DNA from: Prevotella sp. ne3005
GTDB taxonomy: Bacteria > Bacteroidota > Bacteroidia > Bacteroidales > Bacteroidaceae
Assembly (NCBI RefSeq): GCF_900110085.1
Contig: NZ_FOCK01000005.1
Coordinates: forward strand, 62,001 to 126,000
Reading direction: 5' to 3'
Length of the DNA stretch: 64,000 bases
The notes under the pieces were generated by a model. The model was given only the letters and a program-made list of their open reading frames with translations, made no database searches and was not told the DNA's origin. The stretch's first letter is position 1, and each line of letters begins with the position of its first letter. Below, in pieces: positions 17,871-26,689 of the stretch. A program made the translations under genes and the position numbers.

Positions 17871-18557
17871 TCAGAACCCTTTATCCTTCAACCATTTGTC
17901 AAGCGACTGCTCTGCCTTGTCCATCTCTCTGTCGTAGATGGCTGGTCCCTGTACGACATTCGCCTTGGGGAACAACTTACGGACAGTCGGGACAGTCCTG
18001 CAGAAGCGGTTGCCGCCATGAGTGGTGAAAAGCACTATAGTCTTGCCACTGAAATCATATCCTTCGAGGAAGGAATAGATGGCCATTGGCATGTCGTACC
18101 ACCACAGGGGATAGCCAACGAAGATGGCATCATAGTCGGAGAAGTTCTCCACCCTCGATTTCAGTTCTGGTTTCATGTGGCTGGTATTCTCCACTTTGGT
18201 TTCGTCAAGCAGGGCTTTGGGCTCCGTAGGATAGCTCCGCACGGTCTCTATCCTGAACAAGTCGGCATTGAGTTTCTTGCTCAGAATCTCGGCTATATAC
18301 TCTGTGTTACCATAGAGCTTGCCGTCCTTCACGATATTGCTGGCTCCAGACGTTGCATCCAGATCAGGATAATCGGGACTCGGCCAAGAGAAATAAGCCA
18401 CGAGGAAACAGGAATCCTTGCCGATGGCCTTGATACCTGCCGCCTGCTCTTCCTGGCTTTGTTCGTACTTGTCGAAACGGTGGCGATACATATATGTACC
18501 TGCGACTGCTATGATAATGACAGACAGCAACACACCTAATAGTATTTTCTTTTTCAT
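17871..18557 (-). CDS. Membrane-anchored flavodoxin
   Basis: The 228-residue protein begins with Lys-rich MKKK and one transmembrane segment (about residues 5-24, LLGVLLSVIIIAVAGTYMY), followed by a flavodoxin fold: FLVAYFSWPS at the FMN phosphate site, GYPLWWYDMPMAIYSFLEG for the isoalloxazine loops, and FTTHGGNRF. The flavodoxin domain is therefore placed outside the cytoplasm. The ATG at 18557 is chosen because longer readings to 18797 cross the promoter (TAATTTTG on the minus strand, 18707-18714). Its role in periplasmic redox or quinone reduction is inference. Confidence 0.8.
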   Translation of the reverse strand: MKKKILLGVLLSVIIIAVAGTYMYRHRFDKYEQSQEEQAAGIKAIGKDSCFLVAYFSWPSPDYPDLDATSGASNIVKDGKLYGNTEYIAEILSKKLNADLFRIETVRSYPTEPKALLDETKVENTSHMKPELKSRVENFSDYDAIFVGYPLWWYDMPMAIYSFLEGYDFSGKTIVLFTTHGGNRFCRTVPTVRKLFPKANVVQGPAIYDREMDKAEQSLDKWLKDKGF

Positions 18558-18635
18558 ATATAGTCGCCCATTACCTTTGCTGTGTGGAATTTGATAATCC
18601 TGTTCATTCGCAACAATATCCAATATGGTCTGCAA

Positions 18636-18714
18636 AAGTGGTGCAAACCGAATGCAATCGAACTCGCTCGGATTGCTGAGGTGCAGCCCACTTCTGCAAT
18701 TCGTTGCAAAATTA
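18636..18714 (-). promoter_or_regulatory. Promoter and structured 5' leader of the membrane flavodoxin gene
   Basis: The minus-strand -7 box TAATTTTG (18707-18714) is followed by a nested inverted repeat spanning 18636-18693: outer arms AAGTGG/CCACTT and TGCA/TGCA, inner arms GCAATC/GATTGC around a short loop. The arms would form a long hairpin at the very 5' end of a roughly 140-base leader. Confidence 0.5.
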
Positions 18715-18941
18715 CAGAAAATCTTGCAGACCAAAGAAGGATTTACTTGAAAATCTTGTTTGAATTTGACAATGATATCGCAGTTGACCCAAAACACCCC
18801 TTCGGGGCAACAGCAACCAGCCCAAGGCTGTACTCTCTGTACTTATGCGGTCAATCAATGCCTGTCGTTTGGCTCTATCCCAAAGACATGTATATCCGCA
18901 AGGCCATGCAGAAGTTTATGGAACTTATATAGAGTCGGTAT
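18715..18941. other. Gene-free stretch
   Basis: The plus-strand frame ending at 18932 (tail WLYPKDMYIRKAMQKFMELI) crosses the flavodoxin promoter and leader, and I do not recognise it. A short CCCC-TTCG-GGG hairpin lies at 18796-18806. Nothing else supported. Confidence 0.4.
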
Positions 18942-19310
18942 TTAACCTAATTCTTTCCCAAAAGGTGAAAGAGCCAGCTTTGCCAGTCGGAAGTGCATCT
19001 TTCCGAATGGGATGCCGATGATGGTGATGCAGAATATGAGGCCGTAGAAGATGTGGGTAAGCCATATCCAGATGCCGCCAACGAAGAACCACAGCACATT
19101 CATGAAGATGCTCAGACAGCCTGGTTGCGACTCCCGCCATTTCACTTTCGTACCGAACGGCCAGATGGCCAGCATACCCAGTTTCATGCTCTGCAAGCCG
19201 AAGGGGATGCCGATGATGGTTATCATCAGTATCAGTCCTGCGATGAAATACTCCAAGGCTATATGCAAGCCTCCGAATATGACCCAGATGATGTTTCCTA
19301 ACGTCTTCAT
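18942..19310 (-). CDS. yccF: YccF-family inner-membrane protein
   Basis: The 122-residue protein is two tandem YccF (DUF307) halves, each with a hydrophobic segment ending in the diagnostic ITIIGIPFG (near residues 30-38 and 95-103) followed by a Lys/Arg-rich stretch and PFG. About four hydrophobic segments are seen. The function of the family is unknown. It lies in a leftward gene run with YbjQ-like, exonuclease and metallohydrolase genes, 9 bases downstream of the YbjQ-like gene. Confidence 0.9.
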   Translation of the reverse strand: MKTLGNIIWVIFGGLHIALEYFIAGLILMITIIGIPFGLQSMKLGMLAIWPFGTKVKWRESQPGCLSIFMNVLWFFVGGIWIWLTHIFYGLIFCITIIGIPFGKMHFRLAKLALSPFGKELG

Positions 19311-19319
19311 TGATCTGAT

Positions 19320-19637
19320 TTAGATGACCACGGCCGTTCCGCTGGTGGCTACCATGAGCATTGAGCCATTGGCTCCGACAGTCTCATAGTCGATGTCGAT
19401 GCCTACGATGGCGTTGGCTCCAAGAGCCTGAGCACGCTGCATCATCTCCTGCATGGAGGTGTCCTTGGCTTCGGAAAGCACCTTCTCGTAAGCGCCAGCA
19501 CGGCCTCCTACGATGTCGCGGATGCCTGCAAAGAGGTCTTTGAACATGTTGGCACCAATAATTGTTTCACCTGTCACAATACCCTTATATTCGCGGATGG
19601 TGTGACCTTCAATCTGTGGGGTTGTTGATAGTATCAT
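19320..19637 (-). CDS. YbjQ-family (UPF0145) protein
   Basis: The 105-residue protein matches the YbjQ/heavy-metal-binding family through its whole length: ST-P-x-IEGHxIxEYxGIVTGE at the start, [22 protein letters not shown], and [15 protein letters not shown]. Family members form pentameric rings; the biological role is not settled. Length is normal. It is followed closely by the YccF gene. Confidence 0.9.
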   Translation of the reverse strand: MILSTTPQIEGHTIREYKGIVTGETIIGANMFKDLFAGIRDIVGGRAGAYEKVLSEAKDTSMQEMMQRAQALGANAIVGIDIDYETVGANGSMLMVATSGTAVVI

Positions 19638-19701
19638 AATCGTTATCTTTTAAAAGTTTCTATCTGTTAGACGTAAGATTGTGGCGAAAAGTTGCAAGCC
19701 C

Positions 19702-20250
19702 TCACAAAATATATAATGCTATCGCTGCACAGGCTTCGGCATCGGCCAAAGCATGGTGATGGCTCTCGAGGTTGTAGCCACAGGCAGCAGCTACGGTGTG
19801 GAGCTGATGATTAGGCAGCGAACGGCCAAATTGCCGGCGGGATGCTATCAGAGTATCGTAAAAGCGGTAGTCTGGATAGTCCATCTGATAGACTCTGAAC
19901 ACAGCTTTCAGACAACTTTCGTCGAAGCGGGCATTATGAGCCACGAATGGGATAGTGGCAATTTGGTATCTTACATCATCAAGATCTTGATCTGAAAAGA
20001 ATATCTCAACAATTCGTTCCTCCAACTGTTGCCATACTTTGGGAAACACTAGTGCATCCTCTGTATCACTTTCCGAGATGCCATGTACCCGCTGACACCA
20101 ATAGTTATAATAGTTCGGCTCAGGCTGGATCAGACTGTAGAACGAGTCAACTATCTGCCCGTCACGCACCATGACCACTCCGACGGAGCAGACACTTGAC
20201 GGCTGCTGATTGGCCGTCTCGAAGTCGATGGCAATGAAGTCCCTGAGCAT
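19702..20250 (-). CDS. DEDDh 3'-5' exonuclease (DnaQ-like)
   Basis: The 182-residue protein is a stand-alone exonuclease domain. Catalytic residues seen: Asp9 and Glu11 in AIDFETA, the second Asp in VAHNARFDESCL near 109, and His/Asp in HHALADAEACA near 165-170. The invariant active-site spacing fits the DnaQ epsilon-type or RNase T-like branch. It may act in DNA repair or RNA end trimming. It begins 3 bases after the stop of the MBL-fold gene, so the two are co-transcribed. Confidence 0.9.
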   Translation of the reverse strand: MLRDFIAIDFETANQQPSSVCSVGVVMVRDGQIVDSFYSLIQPEPNYYNYWCQRVHGISESDTEDALVFPKVWQQLEERIVEIFFSDQDLDDVRYQIATIPFVAHNARFDESCLKAVFRVYQMDYPDYRFYDTLIASRRQFGRSLPNHQLHTVAAACGYNLESHHHALADAEACAAIALYIL

Positions 20251-20253
20251 CGT

Positions 20254-21078
20254 TCAAATCTTTTTTGTTTCACCCTCTCTGGTGATTTCCCAGAATGGAA
20301 TGTTCTTTTCATCCGTAAACTCCTTCATGCGCCACGAAGATTCAAAGCCTGTAGTGAAGTGCATAGGAACGAACAGTCCGACTTTGAACCGTTCGATGAA
20401 TTGTCGGGCACCAAGGGTGTAGCCGTTACCTACACGTCCATCAATGGGGAACATCACCACATCGAAACTGTCGGCAACCTTACGGATGTCTTTCAACTCG
20501 CCAAGGAATTGCTTCTCGTGTGCTATCGGATTGAACGTCTCTTCCATCTCAAAACTGTATCGCTCTTGGTCTGGATTATCGTCTGTCAGGAACTTGGCAT
20601 ACCAGTTGTTCAGGTCGCCCGCATGGAAGAATCGTTTGACCTTTGGTCGAGCCTGCTTACGCTCGGCAGAGTCCAAGCAAGCTTGGCTCTGCTCTCGCTT
20701 AATCGCAGCCTTGTCCTCAGTCTCAACAATCCACGACACGCCGCTGTCTGTGCTACCTAACGCCCATACGGATATGCTGTCGTTAGACCATGTGCCACCT
20801 TTGGCCAACCACACGTCAGCATCTTCTTTACTGGCTCTCCGATGCTTATAGATGTCCTTGGAGAGAATGTAGGTGATATTCGGTTTATGCTTCTTCCACT
20901 CAAAGATTTCCTTCGTAAAATGGTCTTCGTGGAAGTGACTGGAGAAAACATATAGGGGCTTCTCGCTCCGCAGCACACCATCCATTACACCACTGGGATC
21001 CATCCAGTAGTCGAATACTAGGATGGACTGCTCCGTTTCGAGCACAAAGCCACTATGGAAGATGTAGGTCAGCGTCAT
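20254..21078 (-). CDS. MBL-fold metallohydrolase carrying an inserted palindromic element
   Basis: The 274-residue protein has the metallo-beta-lactamase motif HFHEDH (His48, His50, Asp52, His53), FFHAGDLNNWY as the later Asp site, and PMHF as the last His. The family is the UlaG-like/UPF0173 group of uncertain substrate. Residues about 124-144 (Gln/Ala/Arg-rich) are coded by a 63-base palindromic element (20648-20710) also present in the GNAT gene at 27146-27205. It sits in a loop just before a conserved strand, so the enzyme may tolerate it. It is coupled to the exonuclease gene downstream. Confidence 0.85.
   Translation of the reverse strand: MTLTYIFHSGFVLETEQSILVFDYWMDPSGVMDGVLRSEKPLYVFSSHFHEDHFTKEIFEWKKHKPNITYILSKDIYKHRRASKEDADVWLAKGGTWSNDSISVWALGSTDSGVSWIVETEDKAAIKREQSQACLDSAERKQARPKVKRFFHAGDLNNWYAKFLTDDNPDQERYSFEMEETFNPIAHEKQFLGELKDIRKVADSFDVVMFPIDGRVGNGYTLGARQFIERFKVGLFVPMHFTTGFESSWRMKEFTDEKNIPFWEITREGETKKI
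20648..20710. repeat. Palindromic in-gene repeat, copy A
   Basis: This 63-base block aligns with 27146-27205 nearly end to end. Its core is the palindrome CCAAGC-AA-GCTTGG flanked by AGAG/CTCT arms. It is read in frame by the MBL-fold gene on the minus strand. Confidence 0.8.
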
Positions 21079-21119
21079 GTTTCCTTTGCAGGTGTGAGCA
21101 CATTTTACTCTTCATTGTC

Positions 21120-21659
21120 TTAGCCGATGCTCTTTCCTAAATCAAAAGCCTCCTGCAGTTTCGGATTACCCTCAATCTCACGAGGGTCATTCACACCTCC
21201 GCAGAAAAGCGTTCTTGCCAGGCGACTCTTGGGATAGCAGTCTATCCAGCCCGTCAACCCCGTCTCTGCACGCTTCGGAGTCTCGGTTTCATCCTCTGCA
21301 GCCGTTGTCAACAGATAGACATCACGAAACGCATAATCCTGTTCATACATCGCATTCATGCGGTCTATGAGGGTCTTCATTTGGCCGCTCATCTCATAAT
21401 AGTAGATAGGTGTTGCCCAGCAGATAACATCAGCCTTCAGCACCTTGGCCATGATGTCGTTCACATCGTCGTTGATGACACAGCGGCCAAGTTTCTGGCA
21501 ACCCAGACAACCCTTGCAGAACAGAATGTTCTTGCCAACGAGAGAAATCTTCTCCACTTCGTTTCCCGCAGCCTTGGCACCTTCAACAAACTGGTCAGCG
21601 AGCATGTCGCTGTTTGAGCCCCGTCTAAGGCTCGTAGATATCACAATTACTTTTTTCAT
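21120..21659 (-). CDS. NADPH-dependent FMN reductase-type flavoprotein with Cys motif
   Basis: The 179-residue cytoplasmic protein starts VIVISTSLRRGSNSDMLA, the FMN-phosphate loop of the NADPH-dependent FMN reductase/iron-sulfur flavoprotein family. The motif FCKGCLGCQKLGRC near residues 48-61 gives four closely spaced cysteines, as in archaeal-type iron-sulfur flavoproteins. WATPIYYYEMSGQMKTLIDR supplies the flavin-contact loop. It probably moves electrons from NAD(P)H to quinones or other acceptors. It is part of the leftward redox cluster, downstream of the DUF362 gene. Confidence 0.85.
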   Translation of the reverse strand: MKKVIVISTSLRRGSNSDMLADQFVEGAKAAGNEVEKISLVGKNILFCKGCLGCQKLGRCVINDDVNDIMAKVLKADVICWATPIYYYEMSGQMKTLIDRMNAMYEQDYAFRDVYLLTTAAEDETETPKRAETGLTGWIDCYPKSRLARTLFCGGVNDPREIEGNPKLQEAFDLGKSIG

Positions 21660-21696
21660 ATTGTCTCTGATTCATCTAAATAATGTTATTTGTAAA

Positions 21697-22692
21697 TTAC
21701 AAATCCAGATTTACCAGCTCATACTTCTTGGAGCCAAGGCCAATCTGGGCTGCATGGTCGATAGTGTGTGTGCCATGCTGCTTGTCGATGCGCTTCAGCA
21801 AATCGGTAGGATCGTTCTTGGCCGTCACTTTCTGTTGGTTGATGATGTCGATGCAGGCCTGGTCGAGCGCTACGGGATCGGTAGAGGCGAGGATGCCATA
21901 ATCCTCCAGCTTCACAGGCTCGGGATGATCCACGCAGTCGCAGTCTATGGACATGTTGTTCATGACGCTGATGTAGATGATGCCCTGCTTCTTGTTGAAG
22001 TAGTTCACTACGGCTTGGGCAGCGGCTGCCATACTTTCGAGGAATCCGTCCTGATTACCGATGAACTCTGGAGTCCACAGCTTGCCCATATCCAGTTTCT
22101 CCATCTTGCCAGCCGAGTGGATGTAAGCCTTGCCGTTCTGACTGGCACAGCCGATGGAGAGGTTCTTCAGCGCACCACCATAGCCGCCCATAGGATGCCC
22201 CTTGAAGTGGTTGAGGGCAATCATGAAGTCGTAGTTGGCCATGTGTCCGCCAACGATGTCGTACTTGATGTGCGTCTGATCCTTTACGGGGATGCGAATC
22301 TCATCGTACTCGTCCATGATATCGACAGGAAAATACTTTGTGAAGCCGTGACGCTCAATCACTTTCCAATGGTTCTCTGACGTGTTGCGCTCGTCTTTCT
22401 TGTCGGAAGGGCCGTTGCCGTATGCTGTGTTACACTCCACAATGGTGCCGTCCACCTCCCATATCAGGTTTTTCACCAGTTCAGGTTTCAGGTAGTTGGG
22501 ATTGCTGCCTTCGCCTGTTGACATCTTCACTGCCACACGCCCCTTGGCTTCAACGCCAAGTGCCTTGTAGATTTTTACCAACGATTCTGGTGAAATCTCC
22601 CTTGTGAGATACACCTTTGATGCCTGCTGAGCCATCACCGCAGCTGACGCCATCAACATGGCTGCTGCCAAAATAAAGTTTGCTTTTCTCAT
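21697..22692 (-). CDS. Exported DUF362 protein
   Basis: The 331-residue protein has a signal peptide cut near VMAQQA. The remaining sequence is the DUF362 domain: VAVKMSTGEGSNPNYLKPEL, VECNTAYG, ALNHFKGHPMGGYGGALKNLSIG, and a Cys-rich CDCVDHPEP. DUF362 proteins often carry an added ferredoxin domain, absent here. A redox or metal-binding role is inferred from the family and from its neighbours (flavodoxins, aldo/keto reductases). It lies 37 bases upstream of the FMN reductase gene, same strand. Confidence 0.85.
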   Translation of the reverse strand: MRKANFILAAAMLMASAAVMAQQASKVYLTREISPESLVKIYKALGVEAKGRVAVKMSTGEGSNPNYLKPELVKNLIWEVDGTIVECNTAYGNGPSDKKDERNTSENHWKVIERHGFTKYFPVDIMDEYDEIRIPVKDQTHIKYDIVGGHMANYDFMIALNHFKGHPMGGYGGALKNLSIGCASQNGKAYIHSAGKMEKLDMGKLWTPEFIGNQDGFLESMAAAAQAVVNYFNKKQGIIYISVMNNMSIDCDCVDHPEPVKLEDYGILASTDPVALDQACIDIINQQKVTAKNDPTDLLKRIDKQHGTHTIDHAAQIGLGSKKYELVNLDL

Positions 22693-22761
22693 AAATACAA
22701 TTTAATATTGATGGCAAAGTTACCAATAAATGCCGAAATTTCGCTATTTTTACGGAATGAT

Positions 22762-23142
22762 TTAACAAATGTTGACGGCCATCACGCCTGAGAGGTTGTG
22801 GGGCATGTATGGCTCTTCCAAGTAGCGGATGTCTTCTGTTGTCAGACGGACATCGAGCGACTTCACGGCTCCCTCGATGTGGTGCAGTTTTGTGGCTCCC
22901 ACGATGGGCGACTCCACCTTGGTCAACAGCCAAGCCAGCGAGATCTGCGTCATCTCCACACCATAGCGGTCGGCCAGTTCTACGACACGCTCCACCACCA
23001 GATTGTCCTGCTGGATTTCTTCGTCGGTTCGCGGCAGGAACTTCGTGGCTACCACCACTTCGTCACGCTTGGCCATATCATGCAAGGCACGTCCGACGTA
23101 TTGCTCTGATGTGCCCAACTGATAGGCGATGGCCGTATCCAT
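22762..23142 (-). pseudogene. Aldo/keto reductase remnant (internal deletion)
   Basis: The frame keeps two separate pieces of an aldo/keto reductase: MDTAIAYQLGTSEQYVGRAL...VVVATKF (strands 2-3, with the catalytic Asp, Tyr and Lys), joined directly to QQDNLVVERVVELADRYG and ISLAWLLTK...PIVGATKLHH (the C-terminal NADPH-binding part). The first 45 or so residues and the central 130-150, including the catalytic His region, are gone. The join is in frame. It starts 5 bases after the stop of the exported flavodoxin gene and so is probably still transcribed. Confidence 0.75.
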
Positions 23143-23147
23143 TTCTC

Positions 23148-23852
23148 TCACTTAATCACGACCTTCTTGCCGTTTTTAATGTATATTCCTTTTGATGGTT
23201 CCTTAACTAACATCCGACCGCCTAAGTCATAGATACAGGTGGGTGCTGCTGTTGTGGTTTTGGTCTCGTTGATGCCGGTAACAGTATTATAATTAATGGC
23301 AGAGAGCCAGTTCTGGATCAGTGTTGCCCGGTTTGAGTGATTGGAGTGATTGATCCAGAGATTCTCGCTGAAGTATTTGCCGTCAGGTACAAGACGTTTA
23401 CAGTCGTCGACCACACCACTGATGCCGCTGCTGGCACTCGATACAATCAGACCGATGTTCTTGCCAGCCAGTTGTGAACCATAGTTGAACAGGTAGGTTT
23501 GCATATTGGCTGCCATCTGGCTCCACCAGAGGGGGGTAACGATGATGATGGTTTCGTAATCGTTCAAAGATGTCGTTACGGGGTCGATGGCAGGATAGCT
23601 GCCGGCATCATTGGGGTTGGCCTTGATGGCATTGAGCAACTGAGTACCCAATGCGTAATTGTTGGCCTCGTACTTCAGTCCCTTCTCGGCTGGTTGAATC
23701 TCCAGCACGTCAGCCTGAATCTGGCTGGTCAGCGTGGTTACTATCTCACGGCAGTTACCTGTATAGCTGTAGTACACCACGAGTGTCTTCGATGATGCGC
23801 TTGTACTCAGCAATGTGAGCATCGTACAAAAGAGAAACATTATTTTCTTCAT
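23148..23852 (-). CDS. Exported flavodoxin with a C-terminal sorting-like tail
   Basis: The 234-residue protein has a signal peptide (cut near STSASS), then a flavodoxin_4-type domain: LVVYYSYTGNCREIV at the FMN phosphate site, VTPLWWSQMAANMQTYLF, and VSSASSGISGVVDDCKRL. The last 30 residues (CIYDLGGRMLVKEPSKGIYI...GKKVVIK) are not part of a flavodoxin; they match the short beta-sandwich tails on secreted Prevotella proteins (YDLxGR...GIYIxNGKK), which suggests handling by a type IX-like system or surface attachment. Its stop overlaps the region where the aldo/keto reductase remnant begins. Confidence 0.8.
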   Translation of the reverse strand: MKKIMFLFCTMLTLLSTSASSKTLVVYYSYTGNCREIVTTLTSQIQADVLEIQPAEKGLKYEANNYALGTQLLNAIKANPNDAGSYPAIDPVTTSLNDYETIIIVTPLWWSQMAANMQTYLFNYGSQLAGKNIGLIVSSASSGISGVVDDCKRLVPDGKYFSENLWINHSNHSNRATLIQNWLSAINYNTVTGINETKTTTAAPTCIYDLGGRMLVKEPSKGIYIKNGKKVVIK

Positions 23853-23871
23853 GGCAATTGTATATTTTCAA

Positions 23872-24807
23872 TTATTCCATACTATGTTCCCAACCGCCAC
23901 GTGTATCAATGCCTGTGGCATCGGCAAGTGCTTCGAGTTTAGAGATTTCCTCAGCTGTCAGTTGAATCTTGGCTGCCTCGGCAGCCTCGATGACGTGGCG
24001 CTCCTTCGTGGCTCCGATGATGGGCAGCGTACCTTTGGCGATGGCCCATGCGATACCAATCTGAGAGCATGAGACACCATACTTCTGCCCGATGGCGGTC
24101 ATCTCGTTGGTCAGCGCCTCTAACTGAGGCAGCACGGGGTTGTACTTCTTACCGCGATCACTCTCTGCAGGCAGCGGGTTCTCCTTATTATACTTACCAG
24201 ATAGGGCTCCCTGCTCCAGCACCATATAGGCCCAGAACTCGATGCCGTTCTCTTTGCAATAGTCCAGCACGCCGCCTTTCTCTGACGAACGGTAGAGTAG
24301 AGAAAAGTGGTTCTGTACGGCACTTACCTTGAAGCCCGCCTCGCCCAGAATCTCGTTGGCACGCTGAATCTCCTTGATGTTGTGGTTCGACACACCCACA
24401 CGCTTCACCTTTCCCGACTGCAACAGGGGAATCAGTCCAGGTGTCCAGCGCTCCACGTCCATCGGGTTGTGAATCCAGTAGATGTCAATATAGTCGCAGC
24501 CCATGCGCTCGATAGAGGCATCGGCCATCTTCTCCACACTGTTGTCAAACATCTCTGCAAGTTGCGGAGTGAACTTGGTTGACACCTCCACCGTCTCACG
24601 CTTTTCGCCTGCTACGAATGTTCCGAGAATCTTCTCCGACTCACCCATGCCATAGACGGTAGCCGTGTCCCAGAGGTTCAACCCGGCTTTCATGGCTGCG
24701 TCGAACACAGGCTTCAGGTTATCTACGTCAGTCTTACTCCCAAATACGGCGTCTCCGCCGAATGCTCCTGCGCCCCAGGCCCAGGTTCCTAATGCAATCT
24801 TACTCAT
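23872..24807 (-). CDS. Aldo/keto reductase
   Basis: The 311-residue protein is a complete aldo/keto reductase of the general stress/YhdN-type branch. The tetrad is Asp47 and Tyr52 in DTATVYGMGESE, Lys78 in STKF, and His113 in WIHNP. The C-terminal AIAKGTLPIIGATKERHV binds NADPH. It lies 19 bases upstream of the exported flavodoxin gene, with which it forms a leftward operon, and diverges from an AraC-type regulator gene (24958) across a 150-base gap that should hold the control sites. Confidence 0.9.
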   Translation of the reverse strand: MSKIALGTWAWGAGAFGGDAVFGSKTDVDNLKPVFDAAMKAGLNLWDTATVYGMGESEKILGTFVAGEKRETVEVSTKFTPQLAEMFDNSVEKMADASIERMGCDYIDIYWIHNPMDVERWTPGLIPLLQSGKVKRVGVSNHNIKEIQRANEILGEAGFKVSAVQNHFSLLYRSSEKGGVLDYCKENGIEFWAYMVLEQGALSGKYNKENPLPAESDRGKKYNPVLPQLEALTNEMTAIGQKYGVSCSQIGIAWAIAKGTLPIIGATKERHVIEAAEAAKIQLTAEEISKLEALADATGIDTRGGWEHSME

Positions 24808-24957
24808 ATCTTCTTACTGTTTTTGATTTGATGGTGCGAAGGTACGACTAATTACGCAAAAAACTCCTAACTGTTTTACTGATAAATCAACCGATTTTAC
24901 GGATTTCGCTGTTTTTTCGCTTTTATGTCGGAAAAAATGTGTAATTTCGCCCCCGTT

Positions 24958-25851
24958 ATGGAGAAGATATTAAGAGTCCATCGCGTCAACGACTATGCCC
25001 GATACATCGGAGCGCCGGAGTTGCATCCGCTCGTCTCGGTCATCCACTACGACGAGCTGGAGCATTGCCGTCACTCGCTCAACAACTACGATGTATATGG
25101 TATGTTTATCGGTGATGAGGAACTGGAAGATTTGTCTTACGGACAGCTTCAATACGTGCTGCATCGCCATGCACTGATGTGCGTAGCCCCGGGACAGATA
25201 GGTGGCAAAACTGACACAGGTGAGGAAATACATACCAAAGGCTGGGCACTGCTCTTCGACACTGAACTGCTGCGTAACACCGAACTTGGCCGTCGCATGG
25301 CTGACTATCATTTCTTCTCCTATACCACCAGCGAGGCTCTGCTTTTGACGCCAGAACAACGGCAAAGTATCGTTACTTTGCTGGACGCGATTCGTAAGGA
25401 ACTGCTTGGCGATGAGGACTGCCACACCCTCCGGATCGTTACCTCGCAGATAGAACAGGTGCTGGAACTCATAGCTCGCTATTATGCGCTTCAACTCTCC
25501 ACGTCGGCCACTTCAACAAACTCTGACCTGTTGCCTCGCTTTGAGCATCTGCTACGGAAATACTATGATGACGGCATGCAGCGACAAATGGGACTGCCTA
25601 CCGTGAAATACTGTGCCCAGCAGCTGTTCCTGTCTCCCAACTATTTCGGTGACCTGATCCGTGAACTGACAGGCGACTCTGCTACCTCCCATATCCGCCG
25701 TTTCATCATGCAACGTGCCCAGCAGCTCCTGATGAGCGGATCTACCATCTCAGAGGCTGCAGAAAGTCTTGGATTCGACTATCCACAGCATTTCACCCGC
25801 CAGTTCAAGAAGCATTTTGGCGTTACCCCTTCCGACTTTATCAGGAAATAA
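24958..25851 (+). CDS. AraC-family transcriptional regulator
   Basis: The 297-residue protein has a variable N-terminal cupin-like sensing domain and a C-terminal AraC HTH pair (about 195-297): VKYCAQQLFLSPNYFGDLIRELTG for the first helix-turn-helix and ISEAAESLGFDYPQHFTRQFKKHFGVTPSDFI for the second. The ATG at 24958 is chosen because a -7 like TAATTTCG lies at 24942-24949, only 8 bases upstream, which rules out the longer reading from 24925 and makes the message nearly leaderless. It diverges from the aldo/keto reductase/flavodoxin operon and probably controls it. Confidence 0.9.
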   Translation: MEKILRVHRVNDYARYIGAPELHPLVSVIHYDELEHCRHSLNNYDVYGMFIGDEELEDLSYGQLQYVLHRHALMCVAPGQIGGKTDTGEEIHTKGWALLFDTELLRNTELGRRMADYHFFSYTTSEALLLTPEQRQSIVTLLDAIRKELLGDEDCHTLRIVTSQIEQVLELIARYYALQLSTSATSTNSDLLPRFEHLLRKYYDDGMQRQMGLPTVKYCAQQLFLSPNYFGDLIRELTGDSATSHIRRFIMQRAQQLLMSGSTISEAAESLGFDYPQHFTRQFKKHFGVTPSDFIRK

Positions 25852-25920
25852 CATGATTGCTGTCAACCGATAATATATTAGAACAATCCCTCGTTCTCTG
25901 CGATGATAACCAGTGATGTG

Positions 25921-26595
25921 TCACTCGACGAGGAGATTTTCCTTAATTTTTTTAACCAGGCGCTTGCCCAACTCGTAAGCTTTTTCGAGGTCGAGAGGGA
26001 ACTGTGTGTCGCGCACCTCAGCCTTGTGAGCCTCGCTGAACGTGGCAGCATCGTAGCGGTCGTAGTTGGGGAACTGATAGGTGTCGTAGGAGTATAATAT
26101 CTCCGTAGGTCCGAACGCACCGAGTTGCTGGGCAGAAGTGTCCATAAGAATGTGATAGTTCATCTGGCGATACACCTCTTCGTTGGGACAGTTCATCGTA
26201 TAGATGGTAGCCGAACAGATGCGCTTCAGCACGACGGGCTTGGAGTAGTCAGAATAGTTGACTGCGGGAAACTCTATTCGCTCCATAAATGCACGAAGGG
26301 CTGCTGAAGGGTAGCCGCAATAGTTGGGCGAGCCGCACACCAGCACGTCGGTCTCCACTGCCTTCTGGAGTATGGGCTGCAGGTCGTCCTTGAAAGAGCA
26401 GACTCCCTTTTTACCGCCCTTAACCTTACAGGCGAAACACGACATACAACCCTTGAAGTTCAGGCTGCGGTCATAGAGATTCACCAGTTCCACCTCGGCA
26501 CCAGCCTCTCTGGCACCGTCCATGGCACGTTTCAGCAGCTGTGCCGTATTACCGTTCTTACGCGGACTTCCGTTGATGAATAATGCTTTTGTCAT
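25921..26595 (-). CDS. Iron-sulfur flavoprotein-like NAD(P)H-dependent oxidoreductase
   Basis: The 224-residue protein begins ALFINGSPRKNGNTAQLLKRA, the FMN loop of the flavodoxin-like fold, and carries CMSCFACKVKGGKKGVC near residues 50-66, giving Cys residues in the CxxCxxC...C pattern of iron-sulfur flavoproteins. GSPNYCGYPSAALRAFMER is the flavin-contact loop. A C-terminal extension of about 60 residues is typical for the Bacteroidales members. It stands alone, leftward, and the next 200 bases upstream hold the second umuD-like leader. Confidence 0.85.
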   Translation of the reverse strand: MTKALFINGSPRKNGNTAQLLKRAMDGAREAGAEVELVNLYDRSLNFKGCMSCFACKVKGGKKGVCSFKDDLQPILQKAVETDVLVCGSPNYCGYPSAALRAFMERIEFPAVNYSDYSKPVVLKRICSATIYTMNCPNEEVYRQMNYHILMDTSAQQLGAFGPTEILYSYDTYQFPNYDRYDAATFSEAHKAEVRDTQFPLDLEKAYELGKRLVKKIKENLLVE

Positions 26596-26689
26596 AACTT
26601 CTGTCTTCTTTTTATCTGAATTGAAAAATGGTTCTTAAATTGGAATTTACTTCAATAGTATGAATTCCGATTTATCTGCTTGTATTATT

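Noticed and set aside
18582..18932. 116-codon plus-strand frame upstream of the membrane flavodoxin gene
   Set aside because: It overlaps the promoter and structured leader on the other strand, and only its last 25 residues look protein-like. Not called as a gene.
21445..22380. 311-codon plus-strand frame over the FMN reductase and DUF362 genes
   Set aside because: Covers two genes and their gap on the other strand, with no recognisable domain.
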